Below are positions 17,807-25,296 of a DNA stretch of 64,000 nt, piece after piece (within the stretch, counting starts at the first letter, position 1; the number at the start of each line of letters is the position of its first letter). Position numbers and translations under genes: made by a program. The DNA is from Miniphocaeibacter massiliensis (lineage in GTDB: Bacteria; Bacillota; Clostridia; Tissierellales; Peptoniphilaceae), in contig NZ_OCTQ01000004.1 of NCBI RefSeq assembly GCF_900232905.1, forward strand, positions 62,001 through 126,000, given 5' to 3'. Below the pieces are notes generated by a model that did no database searches, was not told the origin of the DNA, and worked only from the letters and a program-made list of their open reading frames with translations.

Positions 17807-18577
17807 ATGAACAATTATTTTGATTTAACAGGACAAGTAGCACTTATTACTGGTGCATCTAGTGGTTTAGGTTTACAATTCGCGAATGCTCTTGGAAGTC
17901 AAGGAGCAAAACTTGCTTTACTAGCTAGAAGAGAAGAAAAACTAAAAAAAGCCAAAGAAGATTTAGAATCTAAGGGATATGAAGTTTATACCCAAGTTTG
18001 TGATGTTACAATTACAGATAATGTTACGAATACAGTCTCTAATATAGAGAAATACTATGGTAAAATAGACATTTTAATAAATAATGCTGGACTTGGACTC
18101 GGTGAACCTGCCGATACTATGAGTGATGAAGTGTGGAATAAAATGATGGACACAAATATAAATGGTGTTTATAAAGTTGTAAGAGAAGTTGGAAAAATAA
18201 TGAAGAAAAATCATTATGGAAGAGTTATAAATTTAGGATCTATACATTCTAGAGTAGCTATGCCTCATTCAGATATGATAACAGCTTATTGTACTACAAA
18301 GGGAGCTGTATTTATGATGACAAAAGCATTAGCTAATGAATGGGCAAAAGACGGAATAACTGTAAATGCTATTGGTCCTGCATATTTCGAATCTGAAATG
18401 ACTAAAGATGTACTAAGCAATGAAGCGTTTGGAACTGTTGTAGAAACTTATTGTCCAATGGGAAGAATTGGTAAACAAGGGGAATTAGATACTGCTATTC
18501 TATACTTTGCATCTAAATATTCTTCTTATACTACTGGTCAACTACTAAATATCGATGGCGGATGGACTGCAATTTAA
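17807..18577 (+). CDS. Short-chain dehydrogenase/reductase, gluconate 5-dehydrogenase-like
   Basis: The 256-residue protein has a complete classical SDR set: TGASSGLG (15-22) for NAD(P) binding, NNAGLG, catalytic Ser in NLGSIHS and Tyr-x3-Lys in AYCTTKGA, and the terminal GQLLNIDGGW. It probably reduces a keto sugar acid or similar ketone in the cytoplasm. ATG at 17807 follows AAGGGG by seven bases; a TTG 18 bases earlier overlaps that site. It is monocistronic, with a terminator at 18590. The substrate is inferred only from general resemblance. Confidence 0.87.
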   Translation: MNNYFDLTGQVALITGASSGLGLQFANALGSQGAKLALLARREEKLKKAKEDLESKGYEVYTQVCDVTITDNVTNTVSNIEKYYGKIDILINNAGLGLGEPADTMSDEVWNKMMDTNINGVYKVVREVGKIMKKNHYGRVINLGSIHSRVAMPHSDMITAYCTTKGAVFMMTKALANEWAKDGITVNAIGPAYFESEMTKDVLSNEAFGTVVETYCPMGRIGKQGELDTAILYFASKYSSYTTGQLLNIDGGWTAI

Positions 18578-18589
18578 TTAATAAAAAAT

Positions 18590-18613
18590 AAAAGAGTCTT
18601 AAAAGACTCTTTT
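18590..18613. terminator. Shared bidirectional terminator
   Basis: Eleven-base arms (AAAAGAGTCTT and AAGACTCTTTT) with a two-base centre lie between the convergent SDR and racemase genes. Confidence 0.85.
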
Positions 18614-19301
18614 ATTTTAATGATAATTCAGCTGCCTTTTTAGCATGTATAATAGTGGTGTCATATAATTTTATATTTGTATCCTCTTGGTTTATCAAAA
18701 GTCCAATTTCTGTACAGCCTAAAATTATTCCCTCTGCCCCACCTTCAACTAATTTTTCTATTATTTCCAAATACTTATTTTTAGAATCTTCTTTAATTAC
18801 ACCTTTACACAATTCTTCAAAAATAATTTTGTTTATTATTTCTATATCTTCCTCTTTTGGTACTATAATATCTATTCCAGAATTTTCAATTCTACTTTTG
18901 TAAAAATCTTCTTTTATTGTGTATTTAGTTCCTAAAAGTCCAACTTTTTTTATTCTATTTTCCTTCAATTTTTCTATGGTTGAATCTGCTATATGAATTA
19001 TAGGAATACCAATATTTCCTTGTATTTTATCAGCTACTTTATGCATAGTATTTGTACAAATAACTATAAAGTCAGCTCCTGCATACTCAAGATTTTTTGC
19101 AATATCTGTTAATAATTTTTCTGCTTTGTCCCATTGGTTATTACTTTGATATTCTTCTATCTCTTTAAAGTTTACGCTGTACAACAAAATTTCCGCTGAA
19201 TTTAATCCACCTTTTATTTCTTTTACTGTATTATTTATTATACTGTAGTATTCAACAGTACTTTCCCAACTCATTCCACCTATTAATCCTATAGTCTTCA
19301 T
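18612..19301 (-). CDS. Aspartate/glutamate racemase family protein
   Basis: The 229-residue protein starts with IGLIGGMSWEST and has the two catalytic cysteines of the PLP-independent racemases in CTNTMH and GCTEIG, on symmetric halves. It most likely interconverts L- and D-aspartate or glutamate; related YgeA-type enzymes have broad substrates. GAGGA lies seven bases before ATG. A TATAAT box at 19415-19420 on the minus strand, about 114 bases upstream, is the best promoter candidate. Length is standard. Confidence 0.88.
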   Translation of the reverse strand: MKTIGLIGGMSWESTVEYYSIINNTVKEIKGGLNSAEILLYSVNFKEIEEYQSNNQWDKAEKLLTDIAKNLEYAGADFIVICTNTMHKVADKIQGNIGIPIIHIADSTIEKLKENRIKKVGLLGTKYTIKEDFYKSRIENSGIDIIVPKEEDIEIINKIIFEELCKGVIKEDSKNKYLEIIEKLVEGGAEGIILGCTEIGLLINQEDTNIKLYDTTIIHAKKAAELSLK

Positions 19302-19438
19302 TTGTTTTTCCTCTTTTCATAAAATTTTAATATCATTTTTTTAATTTTACTTAGTTTTTATGACCAGGATATTATTGTAAGTCTTATAAATGCTTAAGTT
19401 ATTTTCTTATTTCTATTATATGCATTTACTTCATAATG

Positions 19439-20227
19439 CTAAACGTAAATATCTTTTTTAATGTATTTTATAAATCCAATAACTACCGCTACTATAGAAT
19501 ATCCTACTCCTAAAAATATCAAATTAATATCTAATTTTGTATTTACTAAAATATCTCCTACTTCAGTATATGAGAATGGGGTTATATATTTTAAGATTTC
19601 TGCTTTTTCACTTATATTCTTAATAATATTCATAAAATAAAGTACAGTTGCTAATCCTAAACCTATACTTATAGTTCCATCCCTTAAAAATGCTGATATT
19701 CCAAAACATATAAAACTTATTTCTATTTGTAAAATCAAATATGCTAGATGCATTAATGAAAATTCTTGTAGCTCTATTTTTTCTCCAATAATTTTAAATG
19801 AAATAACAGAAAATATTATTACTACAATATTTAAGATTAATATTTGAACTAATACAGATAACAATTTTTCAAAAATCACTTTAAATCTTTTAATTGGATG
19901 TGTAAGTAAAAATTCAGCTGTTCCATTTTTTTCTTCTTTAGACAATATACTAATGCCTAAAAAAGCTGCAAAGAAGCCTCCACCTATACCTAGTATATTT
20001 CCACACTCTATTCCATAAAATCCCATTACAGTTCCAAAATTTATCTTGTCCATTCCAAAAGCCGCTGTAAAATCTCCCATATTAGAAAATAAATCTTTAG
20101 AATCTCCCATGCCTTTAGTCATATCTGGAAATATTAGAAGGGCAATTGAAAGCATTCCTCCAATTACAAAAGTCCATATGGCTAGAGCTTTAAAACCTTG
20201 TTTCATTTCATGTTTAAATATAGTCAT
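19439..20227 (-). CDS. ABC-2 type transporter permease
   Basis: The 262-residue protein begins MTIFKHEMKQGFKAL, typical of ABC-2 permeases, and has about six membrane segments. ATG at 20227 is used because GGTG lies six bases upstream; ATG at 20239 sits directly against the AAAGG site. It contains KEEKNGTAEFLLTHPIKR, the cytosolic coupling motif seen in drug and lantibiotic ABC-2 exporters. It overlaps the ATPase gene upstream by 14 bases and forms its membrane partner. The exported substrate is unknown. Confidence 0.85.
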   Translation of the reverse strand: MTIFKHEMKQGFKALAIWTFVIGGMLSIALLIFPDMTKGMGDSKDLFSNMGDFTAAFGMDKINFGTVMGFYGIECGNILGIGGGFFAAFLGISILSKEEKNGTAEFLLTHPIKRFKVIFEKLLSVLVQILILNIVVIIFSVISFKIIGEKIELQEFSLMHLAYLILQIEISFICFGISAFLRDGTISIGLGLATVLYFMNIIKNISEKAEILKYITPFSYTEVGDILVNTKLDINLIFLGVGYSIVAVVIGFIKYIKKDIYV

Positions 20228-21098
20228 TATTTTCACCATCCTTTGAGTAAAAATGCATAAATATTTCGTCTAAAGATGGTTCAGTTATAGTTAAGTCTTT
20301 TATTTTTAAACCTTGTAATTTTAATAATAAGTAGCTCATATCTCCGTTATATAAGAAACTAATATTGTTTTTATCTGTTTTAACATCAACTATACCTTTC
20401 ATTTCTATATTATTAATTCCAGTTATATTTACTCTTTTTGCCTTAGTTTTAGATAATTTTTCAACACTATCACATGCAATGACTGTTCCTTCTCTAATTA
20501 TTCCAGCTTTGTTACAATGCATTTGAATTTCTGATAATATATGTGATGATAAAAATACTGTAGCACCTTCACTAACTCTTTCTTTTAGTATTTTAAAAAA
20601 TTCATTTTGTATTAGTGGGTCCAATCCACTTGTTGGCTCGTCAAAAATATATAACTTCGGATTATGTTGTAGAGCACAAATTATACTTACTTTCTTTCTA
20701 TTTCCCAAAGATAATTTTTCTACTTTTTTACTAGGATCTAGCTGAAATCTTTCACAAAGGTCACTTGTTTTTGCAGTAGAAATCTTTTTATATAATTTTT
20801 CTGACAAAGACAATACTTCTGAAACTTTCATTCCTTTATAAAACATCACTTCTGACGGTATGTAGCCGATATTAGATAAAATTTCTTCCTTGTATTTTCT
20901 AATATCCTTTCCAAATATTTTCGCACTCCCACTAGATGATGACATTAACCCCATTAATATTCTAATAGTTGTACTCTTCCCAGAACCGTTTGGACCTATA
21001 AATCCAAAAATATCTTTTTCTTCAACTTCTAAATTTAAACCTTTTATTCCTACTGTTTTGCCATAGTATTTTGTTAAATTTTGAGCTTCTATTATCAT
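20214..21098 (-). CDS. ABC transporter ATP-binding protein
   Basis: The 294-residue protein has Walker A GPNGSGKST (about 34-42), a Q-loop region, the signature LSLGNRKK, Walker B LYIFDEPTSGLDP and the switch His in LSSHIL. The signature differs from canonical LSGGQ but fits the exporter type (CcmA/NatA-like). It energises the ABC-2 permease encoded directly downstream. AGGGG precedes ATG by a few bases. It lies 36 bases after dhaM, with no visible terminator between, so it may be partly co-transcribed with the dha genes. Confidence 0.9.
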   Translation of the reverse strand: MIIEAQNLTKYYGKTVGIKGLNLEVEEKDIFGFIGPNGSGKSTTIRILMGLMSSSSGSAKIFGKDIRKYKEEILSNIGYIPSEVMFYKGMKVSEVLSLSEKLYKKISTAKTSDLCERFQLDPSKKVEKLSLGNRKKVSIICALQHNPKLYIFDEPTSGLDPLIQNEFFKILKERVSEGATVFLSSHILSEIQMHCNKAGIIREGTVIACDSVEKLSKTKAKRVNITGINNIEMKGIVDVKTDKNNISFLYNGDMSYLLLKLQGLKIKDLTITEPSLDEIFMHFYSKDGENNDYI

Positions 21099-21134
21099 CT
21101 TTACCCCTAACTGTTATTGTAATTTTATATAACC

Positions 21135-21524
21135 TTACTCTCTTTTATTTATTCTTATCTTTTCCATTTCAGATAAAATATAATCCATATCCATATCTAA
21201 ATTCGCATAAACTGAAGCTGATATTACACCTTCTACAAGTGCTGCATCAACTATAATTACGTTCTTTTTTTTATCTTCTTCTAGAAATTCTAAAGCCATT
21301 TCTGCGTTCATCATAGCTGAACCTAAGTCATAAAATAGCAATACACCATCTTCTGAATAAACTTTGTTTATGCCATCTACAATTTTATTCACATCTGTTC
21401 CAATTCTTCCATCGTCTGTACCGCCTACAGCAACTATTTTAACTTCTGATGCCATTTGTTTTGCTGTTTCCGCTATTCCTTCTGCAATTTTTTCACTATG
21501 AGATATTACAACTATTCCTATCAT
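21135..21524 (-). CDS. dhaM: PTS-dependent dihydroxyacetone kinase, phosphotransferase subunit
   Basis: The 129-residue protein is an EIIA(man)-fold domain with the phosphorylated His9 in VISHSEKIAEG, then VAVGGTDDGRIGT and the FYDLGSAMMNAEMA motif of DhaM. It passes phosphate from PEP via HPr to the ADP bound in DhaL. Unlike the long E. coli form, it has no HPr or EI-like extension. Its start overlaps the dhaL stop by one base. The system requires EI and HPr encoded elsewhere. Confidence 0.93.
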   Translation of the reverse strand: MIGIVVISHSEKIAEGIAETAKQMASEVKIVAVGGTDDGRIGTDVNKIVDGINKVYSEDGVLLFYDLGSAMMNAEMALEFLEEDKKKNVIIVDAALVEGVISASVYANLDMDMDYILSEMEKIRINKRE

Positions 21525-22156
21525 TATTTTTCTCCTAAAATATTATCTCTTATTGTTTTTAAAATTATATATGTTGAAGTTACTCCTGGATCTTGGTGAC
21601 CTATACTTCTTTCTCCTAAATAGCTGGCTCTGCCCTTTCTAGCAATTATTTCCTTAGTATGCTCTACACCTTCTTTAGAAAAATCCACCATTTTATTCAA
21701 CACTTCTTCTTTGGGCTCATTATTCTTTAAACTTTCTTTAACAGAATTATATGCTGGTTCTAATGAATCAATTATAGTTTTATCTTCTAGTTCAGCCTTA
21801 CCTCTAAACTTTATGCCTTTTATTGACAGTTCCAATATCTTCTCTAAATCTTCTATCTTTAACTCATTTAATCCTGTATATTCTTTTCCTAGTTCCATAA
21901 AAGCTGTACCATACAATGGGCCTGAAGCTCCACCAACATTAGATATTAATAGCATCGCAACTTTCTTGAACATACTTCCAATATCTGTATATTCATTTTC
22001 TTTTAAATCTTCTGCAACTTTTCCAAAACCTTTTGCCATATTATGACCATGGTCTCCGTCACCTATGGCTGCATCTAATTCTGAAAGGTATTCTTTATTT
22101 AGTTGTAACTGTTCATTTATTTTTATTAAGATGTTTTTTACATTATCTATGTCCAT
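21524..22156 (-). CDS. dhaL: Dihydroxyacetone kinase, ADP-binding subunit
   Basis: The 210-residue all-helical protein carries the nucleotide and Mg2+ site AAIGDGDHGHNMAKG near 26-40 and the NVGGASGPLYGTAF loop, followed by GRASYLGERSIGHQDPG. In PTS-type systems, bound ADP acts as a fixed cofactor, rephosphorylated by DhaM, that transfers phosphate to dihydroxyacetone on DhaK. It lies eight bases after dhaK and overlaps dhaM by one base, so the three are one operon. Confidence 0.95.
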   Translation of the reverse strand: MDIDNVKNILIKINEQLQLNKEYLSELDAAIGDGDHGHNMAKGFGKVAEDLKENEYTDIGSMFKKVAMLLISNVGGASGPLYGTAFMELGKEYTGLNELKIEDLEKILELSIKGIKFRGKAELEDKTIIDSLEPAYNSVKESLKNNEPKEEVLNKMVDFSKEGVEHTKEIIARKGRASYLGERSIGHQDPGVTSTYIILKTIRDNILGEK

Positions 22157-22164
22157 ATTCTCTC

Positions 22165-23154
22165 CTATTTGAAAAATTGTACATCTGTTTCATACTCTAA
22201 AAGTTCTTTTAATTCTTCATCTAGTTTTAACAAAGTTATAGAAAAACCAACCATTTCTAATGACGTCATGTATTCTCCCACCATAGTTTTATAGACTTTT
22301 ATTCCCTTGCTGTTTAAAACTTCATGAACTCTATTATTTACTATATACAGTTCCATTAATGGCGTTGAACCCATACCGTTAATCATAACGGCAACTTCCG
22401 AATTGGAATAATCAATATCTAATAATATTTTTTCTAAAAGTTCATCTACTATATCATTAGATGGCTTTATTTTTTCTCTTTTTACTCCTGGCTCACCATG
22501 AATCCCTATACCTATTTCTATTTCATCTTCTAATAGTTCAAAATTTGGTTTACCTACTGCTGGAACAATACAAGGGTTTGTTGCCATTCCCATACTTCTA
22601 ACATTTTCCACAACTTTTTCCGCTACTTCTTTTACTTCTAATAAACTACCACCTTGTAAAGCTTTTGCTCCTGCTATTTTATGTACAAATACAGTTCCTG
22701 CTATTCCTCTCCTACCTGCAGTAAATGTACTATCTTCTACAGCTACATCGTCATTAACTATTACATATTCGACATTAATTCCTTCCATATCAGCTAAGTC
22801 TTTTGCCATTTCAAAATTCATAACATCGCCTGTATAATTTTTTACTATTAACAATGTTCCTTCTCCAGAATCAACTGCTTTTATAGCTTCTAAAACCTGA
22901 TCTGGTGTAGGTGAAGTAAATACAGACCCACAAACAGCTGCATCAAGCATTCCTTTTCCTACAAATCCCGCGTGAGCTGGCTCGTGTCCACTACCTCCTC
23001 CAGATACTAGTGCTACTTTATTTTTTATAGGTGCTTCTAAACTAACAATAACATCTGTATTATCTAACCGCTTAATCTTTTTATTATTAGCTTTAACCAT
23101 ACCTTCTAGCATTTCATCTAAAATATTTTCAGTGTTATTAATTATTTTTTTCAC
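22165..23154 (-). CDS. dhaK: Dihydroxyacetone kinase, substrate-binding subunit
   Basis: The 329-residue protein shows VSGGGSGHEPAHAGFVG (50-66), CGSVFTSPT, NYTGDVMNF and the hemiaminal-forming His219 in GIGIHGEPG that holds dihydroxyacetone covalently. It starts at GTG, with GAGGTG five bases upstream. Together with DhaL and DhaM it converts dihydroxyacetone to DHAP for glycolysis, suggesting glycerol or DHA use. No glycerol dehydrogenase is in the window. It is divergent from thiD. Confidence 0.95.
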   Translation of the reverse strand: MKKIINNTENILDEMLEGMVKANNKKIKRLDNTDVIVSLEAPIKNKVALVSGGGSGHEPAHAGFVGKGMLDAAVCGSVFTSPTPDQVLEAIKAVDSGEGTLLIVKNYTGDVMNFEMAKDLADMEGINVEYVIVNDDVAVEDSTFTAGRRGIAGTVFVHKIAGAKALQGGSLLEVKEVAEKVVENVRSMGMATNPCIVPAVGKPNFELLEDEIEIGIGIHGEPGVKREKIKPSNDIVDELLEKILLDIDYSNSEVAVMINGMGSTPLMELYIVNNRVHEVLNSKGIKVYKTMVGEYMTSLEMVGFSITLLKLDEELKELLEYETDVQFFK

Positions 23155-23292
23155 TATATCACCTCTTTTAATTTATATAGTTATTATATCATCATTATAA
23201 ATATAAAATTTATTTTATGTTGTAAAGCTTCAAATCTCACAATTTTTATATGTTATACTATAGTTGAAATAATGATGATAGGAGTTGATTTT

Positions 23293-24114
23293 TTGAATAC
23301 AATAATAAAAACTTTAACCTTTGCTGGAAGTGATGCTAGTGGTGGTGCTGGTATTGAAGCCGATTTAAAAACTTTTACCGAATATAGTACATATGGTCTT
23401 GCTGTTGTTACAACAATCGCGACAATGGATCCAAAAAGCAATTGGAAACACAGTGTATTTACAATGCCTATAGACGTTGTTAGAAGTCAAATAGATACTG
23501 CATTAGCTAGTGATGTTCAAGTAAATGCAATGAAAACAGGTATGATTGGTTCTGTGGAAATTGTTGAATTAATAAAAGATACTATAGAAAAATATGATTT
23601 GAAAAACATTGTAATAGACCCTGTTTTAGCTTGTAAGGGTGAAGATGATTTACTTAATCCTGAAACTGCTGAAGCCATTAAGAAGTTTTTAATTCCTATA
23701 GCTACAGTTACTACACCAAACTTAACAGAAGCCGGAATTTTTTCAGGTCTTGGAAAATTAAAAACTATCAATGATATAAAAAAAGCTGCTAAGATAATTT
23801 ATGATTTAGGAGCAAAACACGTTGTCATAAAGGGCGGTAAAGCTCTAGAAAACAACATGGCAATAGATATTTACTATGATGGAACAGATTATTATGTATT
23901 AGAATCAAAAAAAATATCTTCTGCAAATAACCATGGAGCTGGTTGTACTTTTGCAGCTGCTATAACTGCTGGTCTTGCTAATGGTCTTTCACCTAAAGAT
24001 TCTATTTATAAGGCTAAAGACTTTGTAACAGAAGCTATTAAAAGTGGTTTTAAATTTAATGAATTTGTTGGGCCTGTTTTTCACAGTGCTTATAGGTTAT
24101 CTAAAAAAGATTAA
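23293..24114 (+). CDS. thiD: Hydroxymethylpyrimidine/pyridoxine kinase
   Basis: The 274-residue ribokinase-fold enzyme has the N-terminal AGSDASGGAGIEADLKT motif, DPVLACKG and the C-terminal anion hole ANNHGAGCTFAAAI. It phosphorylates HMP (and HMP-P) for thiamine, or pyridoxine in salvage; the two activities cannot be separated by sequence alone. The start is TTG at 23293, with AGGAG eight bases upstream; an in-frame ATG at 23272 has no ribosome site. It is monocistronic and divergent from dhaKLM, with no other thiamine genes nearby. Confidence 0.87.
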   Translation: MNTIIKTLTFAGSDASGGAGIEADLKTFTEYSTYGLAVVTTIATMDPKSNWKHSVFTMPIDVVRSQIDTALASDVQVNAMKTGMIGSVEIVELIKDTIEKYDLKNIVIDPVLACKGEDDLLNPETAEAIKKFLIPIATVTTPNLTEAGIFSGLGKLKTINDIKKAAKIIYDLGAKHVVIKGGKALENNMAIDIYYDGTDYYVLESKKISSANNHGAGCTFAAAITAGLANGLSPKDSIYKAKDFVTEAIKSGFKFNEFVGPVFHSAYRLSKKD

Positions 24115-24133
24115 TATATTTATACAAATTAAA

Positions 24134-24174
24134 ATAGGAGTAAATTTCTTTTTCTTTCTGAAATTTACTCCTAT
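24134..24174. terminator. Long perfect hairpin ending thiD (+) and micropeptide unit B1 (-)
   Basis: Two 15-base arms (ATAGGAGTAAATTTC on the minus strand and its complement) enclose an 11-base loop. On the minus strand TTTT follows, so it fits the end of unit B1; on the plus strand it lies 20 bases after thiD. The copy at 24884-24931 shares the same AATAGGAGT stem base. Confidence 0.8.
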
Positions 24175-24221
24175 CTATTTGATTCTACGTCTGACCAACA
24201 TTCAGTTTTAGGTTCTACCAC
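24171..24221 (-). CDS. Candidate micropeptide of unit B1 (EPK-x2-CW family)
   Basis: This 16-codon ORF reads MVEPKTECWSDVESNR from GTG at 24221; AGAAAGG lies 12 bases upstream. A TTG at 24233 would add four residues but sits against that site. The core EPK-x2-CW recurs in two other units in this window (24932-25018 and 55670-55711) in the same relation to a ribosome-like site and a terminator. The first start codon aligns exactly with the ATG of the 55.67 kb copy. The tail after CW differs in all three. No known family is recognised, and translation is unproven. Confidence 0.45.
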   Translation of the reverse strand: MVEPKTECWSDVESNR

Positions 24222-24779
24222 CTTATCAAACAACCTTTCTTTTATTTAGCTTTCGAATATTATTAAATACTTTTTTGGATTTACTGCATATCTAACTTAC
24301 TATTTTGAATTCGTACTACTAAATACTCATACTTCTTTACTGTAATTTGCTTTTCTTAATACTACTTTGTAACACCTTTACATCTAAAGTACTTCCTTGG
24401 CTTTACTACATATTTAACTTTTTCTCAAATTCAAGTTACAATAGTTCATTAAATACTAATACTTATTAATATTTTAACTAAATATTTGCTGTTATTTTAG
24501 AATTTTTTGTTATATTATAATTAATTAATTAATTTCCTCTAACAAAGATTTTATCCTTTATTATTCTATTAACTTCATTATAATCAATTTCTAAACATTA
24601 AACTCTCAGCTTTTCTTTTAATTTTTTTCTCTACTTCGAATCTAACTAATACTTATTTTGGTTCATCTTTTTTAAGATACAAACTTCGTATCTTAACTAC
24701 AAATACAAAACTAACACTTTAGTTGATCTTTCGTAGAATCATTAAGATAAATAAATAATATATTTATCTTGTTATATTT
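24222..24779 (-). other. AT-rich leader of unit B1
   Basis: Between the B1 promoter and its micro-ORF lie about 560 bases with no ORF of normal size. The 5' end has a hairpin at 24744-24770 (10-base arms). A second perfect hairpin is at 24672-24696 (arms TTAAGATAC/GTATCTTAA). Further down are two degenerate direct repeats (24386-24464 and 24264-24334). I see no tRNA, rRNA or known riboswitch. The B2 leader is less than half as long, so B1 may have grown by internal duplication. Confidence 0.5.
24264..24464 (-). repeat. Two degenerate direct repeats in unit B1
   Basis: Segments 24386-24464 and 24264-24334 (minus strand) share AAGTAT-AGTATTTA, then an AATATGTAGTAAA/AGATATGCAGTAAAT block and a CCAA-AAGTA-TTTA end. 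Over about 60 bases they are clearly alike by eye, with small gaps. A third faint copy of the beginning (AATAAGTATTAGTTAGATTCGAA) occurs near 24637-24658. They look like decayed duplications. Confidence 0.5.
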
Positions 24780-24803
24780 ATACCCACTTTTTTTATCTTA
24801 AAC
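24780..24803 (-). promoter_or_regulatory. Sigma-B-type promoter of unit B1
   Basis: On the minus strand GTTTAA (24798-24803), 12 bases, then GGGTAT (24780-24785). This is a perfect match to the GTTTAA-N12-GGGTAT consensus used by sigma-B of Bacillus, Listeria and Staphylococcus. The same pattern with the same spacing starts units B2 and U3. Confidence 0.7.
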
Positions 24804-24883
24804 ATTTTTTTCAAAATTTTTTTTAATTTTTTTAATTTTTTTATCTATGCTGATTTTTATAGCTTTACTCAAATATATTTTAA

Positions 24884-24931
24884 GCATTAAAATAGGAGTA
24901 GTATATTCTTTTTAAAATATTCCACTCCTAT
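24884..24931 (-). terminator. Terminator-like hairpin of unit B2
   Basis: On the minus strand AATAGGAGTGGAATATT pairs with AATATACTACTCCTATT with small interior mismatches, then TTTAAT. It starts directly after the B2 stop codon and resembles the B1 hairpin. Confidence 0.65.
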
Positions 24932-25018
24932 TTATTTGATTTCAAATTCGAACCAACACTGTGACTTAGGTTCTATTACCAGTTCAATCATACCCTTCAT
25001 TTTAAATTTTTTAATCAT
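24932..25018 (-). CDS. Candidate micropeptide of unit B2 (EPK-x2-CW family)
   Basis: This 28-codon ORF from ATG at 25018 encodes a Lys/Met-rich N-terminus (MIKKFKMKGM) and ends IEPKSQCWFEFEIK. AAAAGG lies only three to four bases before this ATG. A second GAAGGG motif, aligned with the ribosome-like sites of the other two copies, lies inside the ORF near 24994-24999. The translation start may therefore differ and the peptide may be shorter. GAACCTAA and TGTTGGT are identical in B1. No family is recognised. Confidence 0.45.
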   Translation of the reverse strand: MIKKFKMKGMIELVIEPKSQCWFEFEIK

Positions 25019-25269
25019 TTTCCTTTTAAAAACACTTATTTTTTCTAGTACTAATTCACTTTACTTCATTTAAAATCAAACGTAATTAATATTCAATTGT
25101 CTTTAGTTTTCAATAATTAAATACAATTATTTTAAGTTGGACTGTATTATAATTTTAATATTATAAATCTACTGCCCTTTTTTATTATTCTCTCAACTAA
25201 AATTATTTTCTAATTTTTAGTTGATTCGAATTTAAAATCTATTAACAAGTTATACTTGTTAATACTATT
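25019..25269 (-). other. Leader of unit B2 with two strong hairpins
   Basis: The leader starts with a near-palindrome at 25241-25263 (10-base arms, TAT loop) just after the promoter. A second hairpin at 25193-25224 has arms TCAACTAAAA/TTTTAGTTGA. The CAACTAAA-type arm is also found near the 5' end of U3 (55446-55477) and, less well formed, of B1. The 3' part (TTTTTAAAAG to GAAGGG) can be aligned with U3. There is no other ORF. Confidence 0.5.
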
Positions 25270-25293
25270 ATACCCAGATTATTTTATTTAAAC
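25270..25293 (-). promoter_or_regulatory. Sigma-B-type promoter of unit B2
   Basis: On the minus strand GTTTAA (25288-25293), 12 bases, then GGGTAT (25270-25275), continuing to TATAAT. It begins four bases after the stop of the amidohydrolase gene. Confidence 0.7.
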
Positions 25294-25296
25294 ATT

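Noticed and set aside
24190..24222. T-box-like sequence AAGGTGGTAGAACC in unit B1 and GATGGAACC in U3
   Set aside because: It recalls the T-box AGGGTGGNACCGCG, but the ACCGCG part is absent and no aminoacyl-tRNA synthetase or transporter gene follows. The similarity covers only a few bases.
24932..25020. tRNA-like stretch in unit B2 (ACTGGTAATAG and GGTTCGAAT)
   Set aside because: The segment around GTTGGTTCGAAT cannot form a T stem, there is no acceptor stem and no anticodon arm of correct length. The other copies do not keep these bases.
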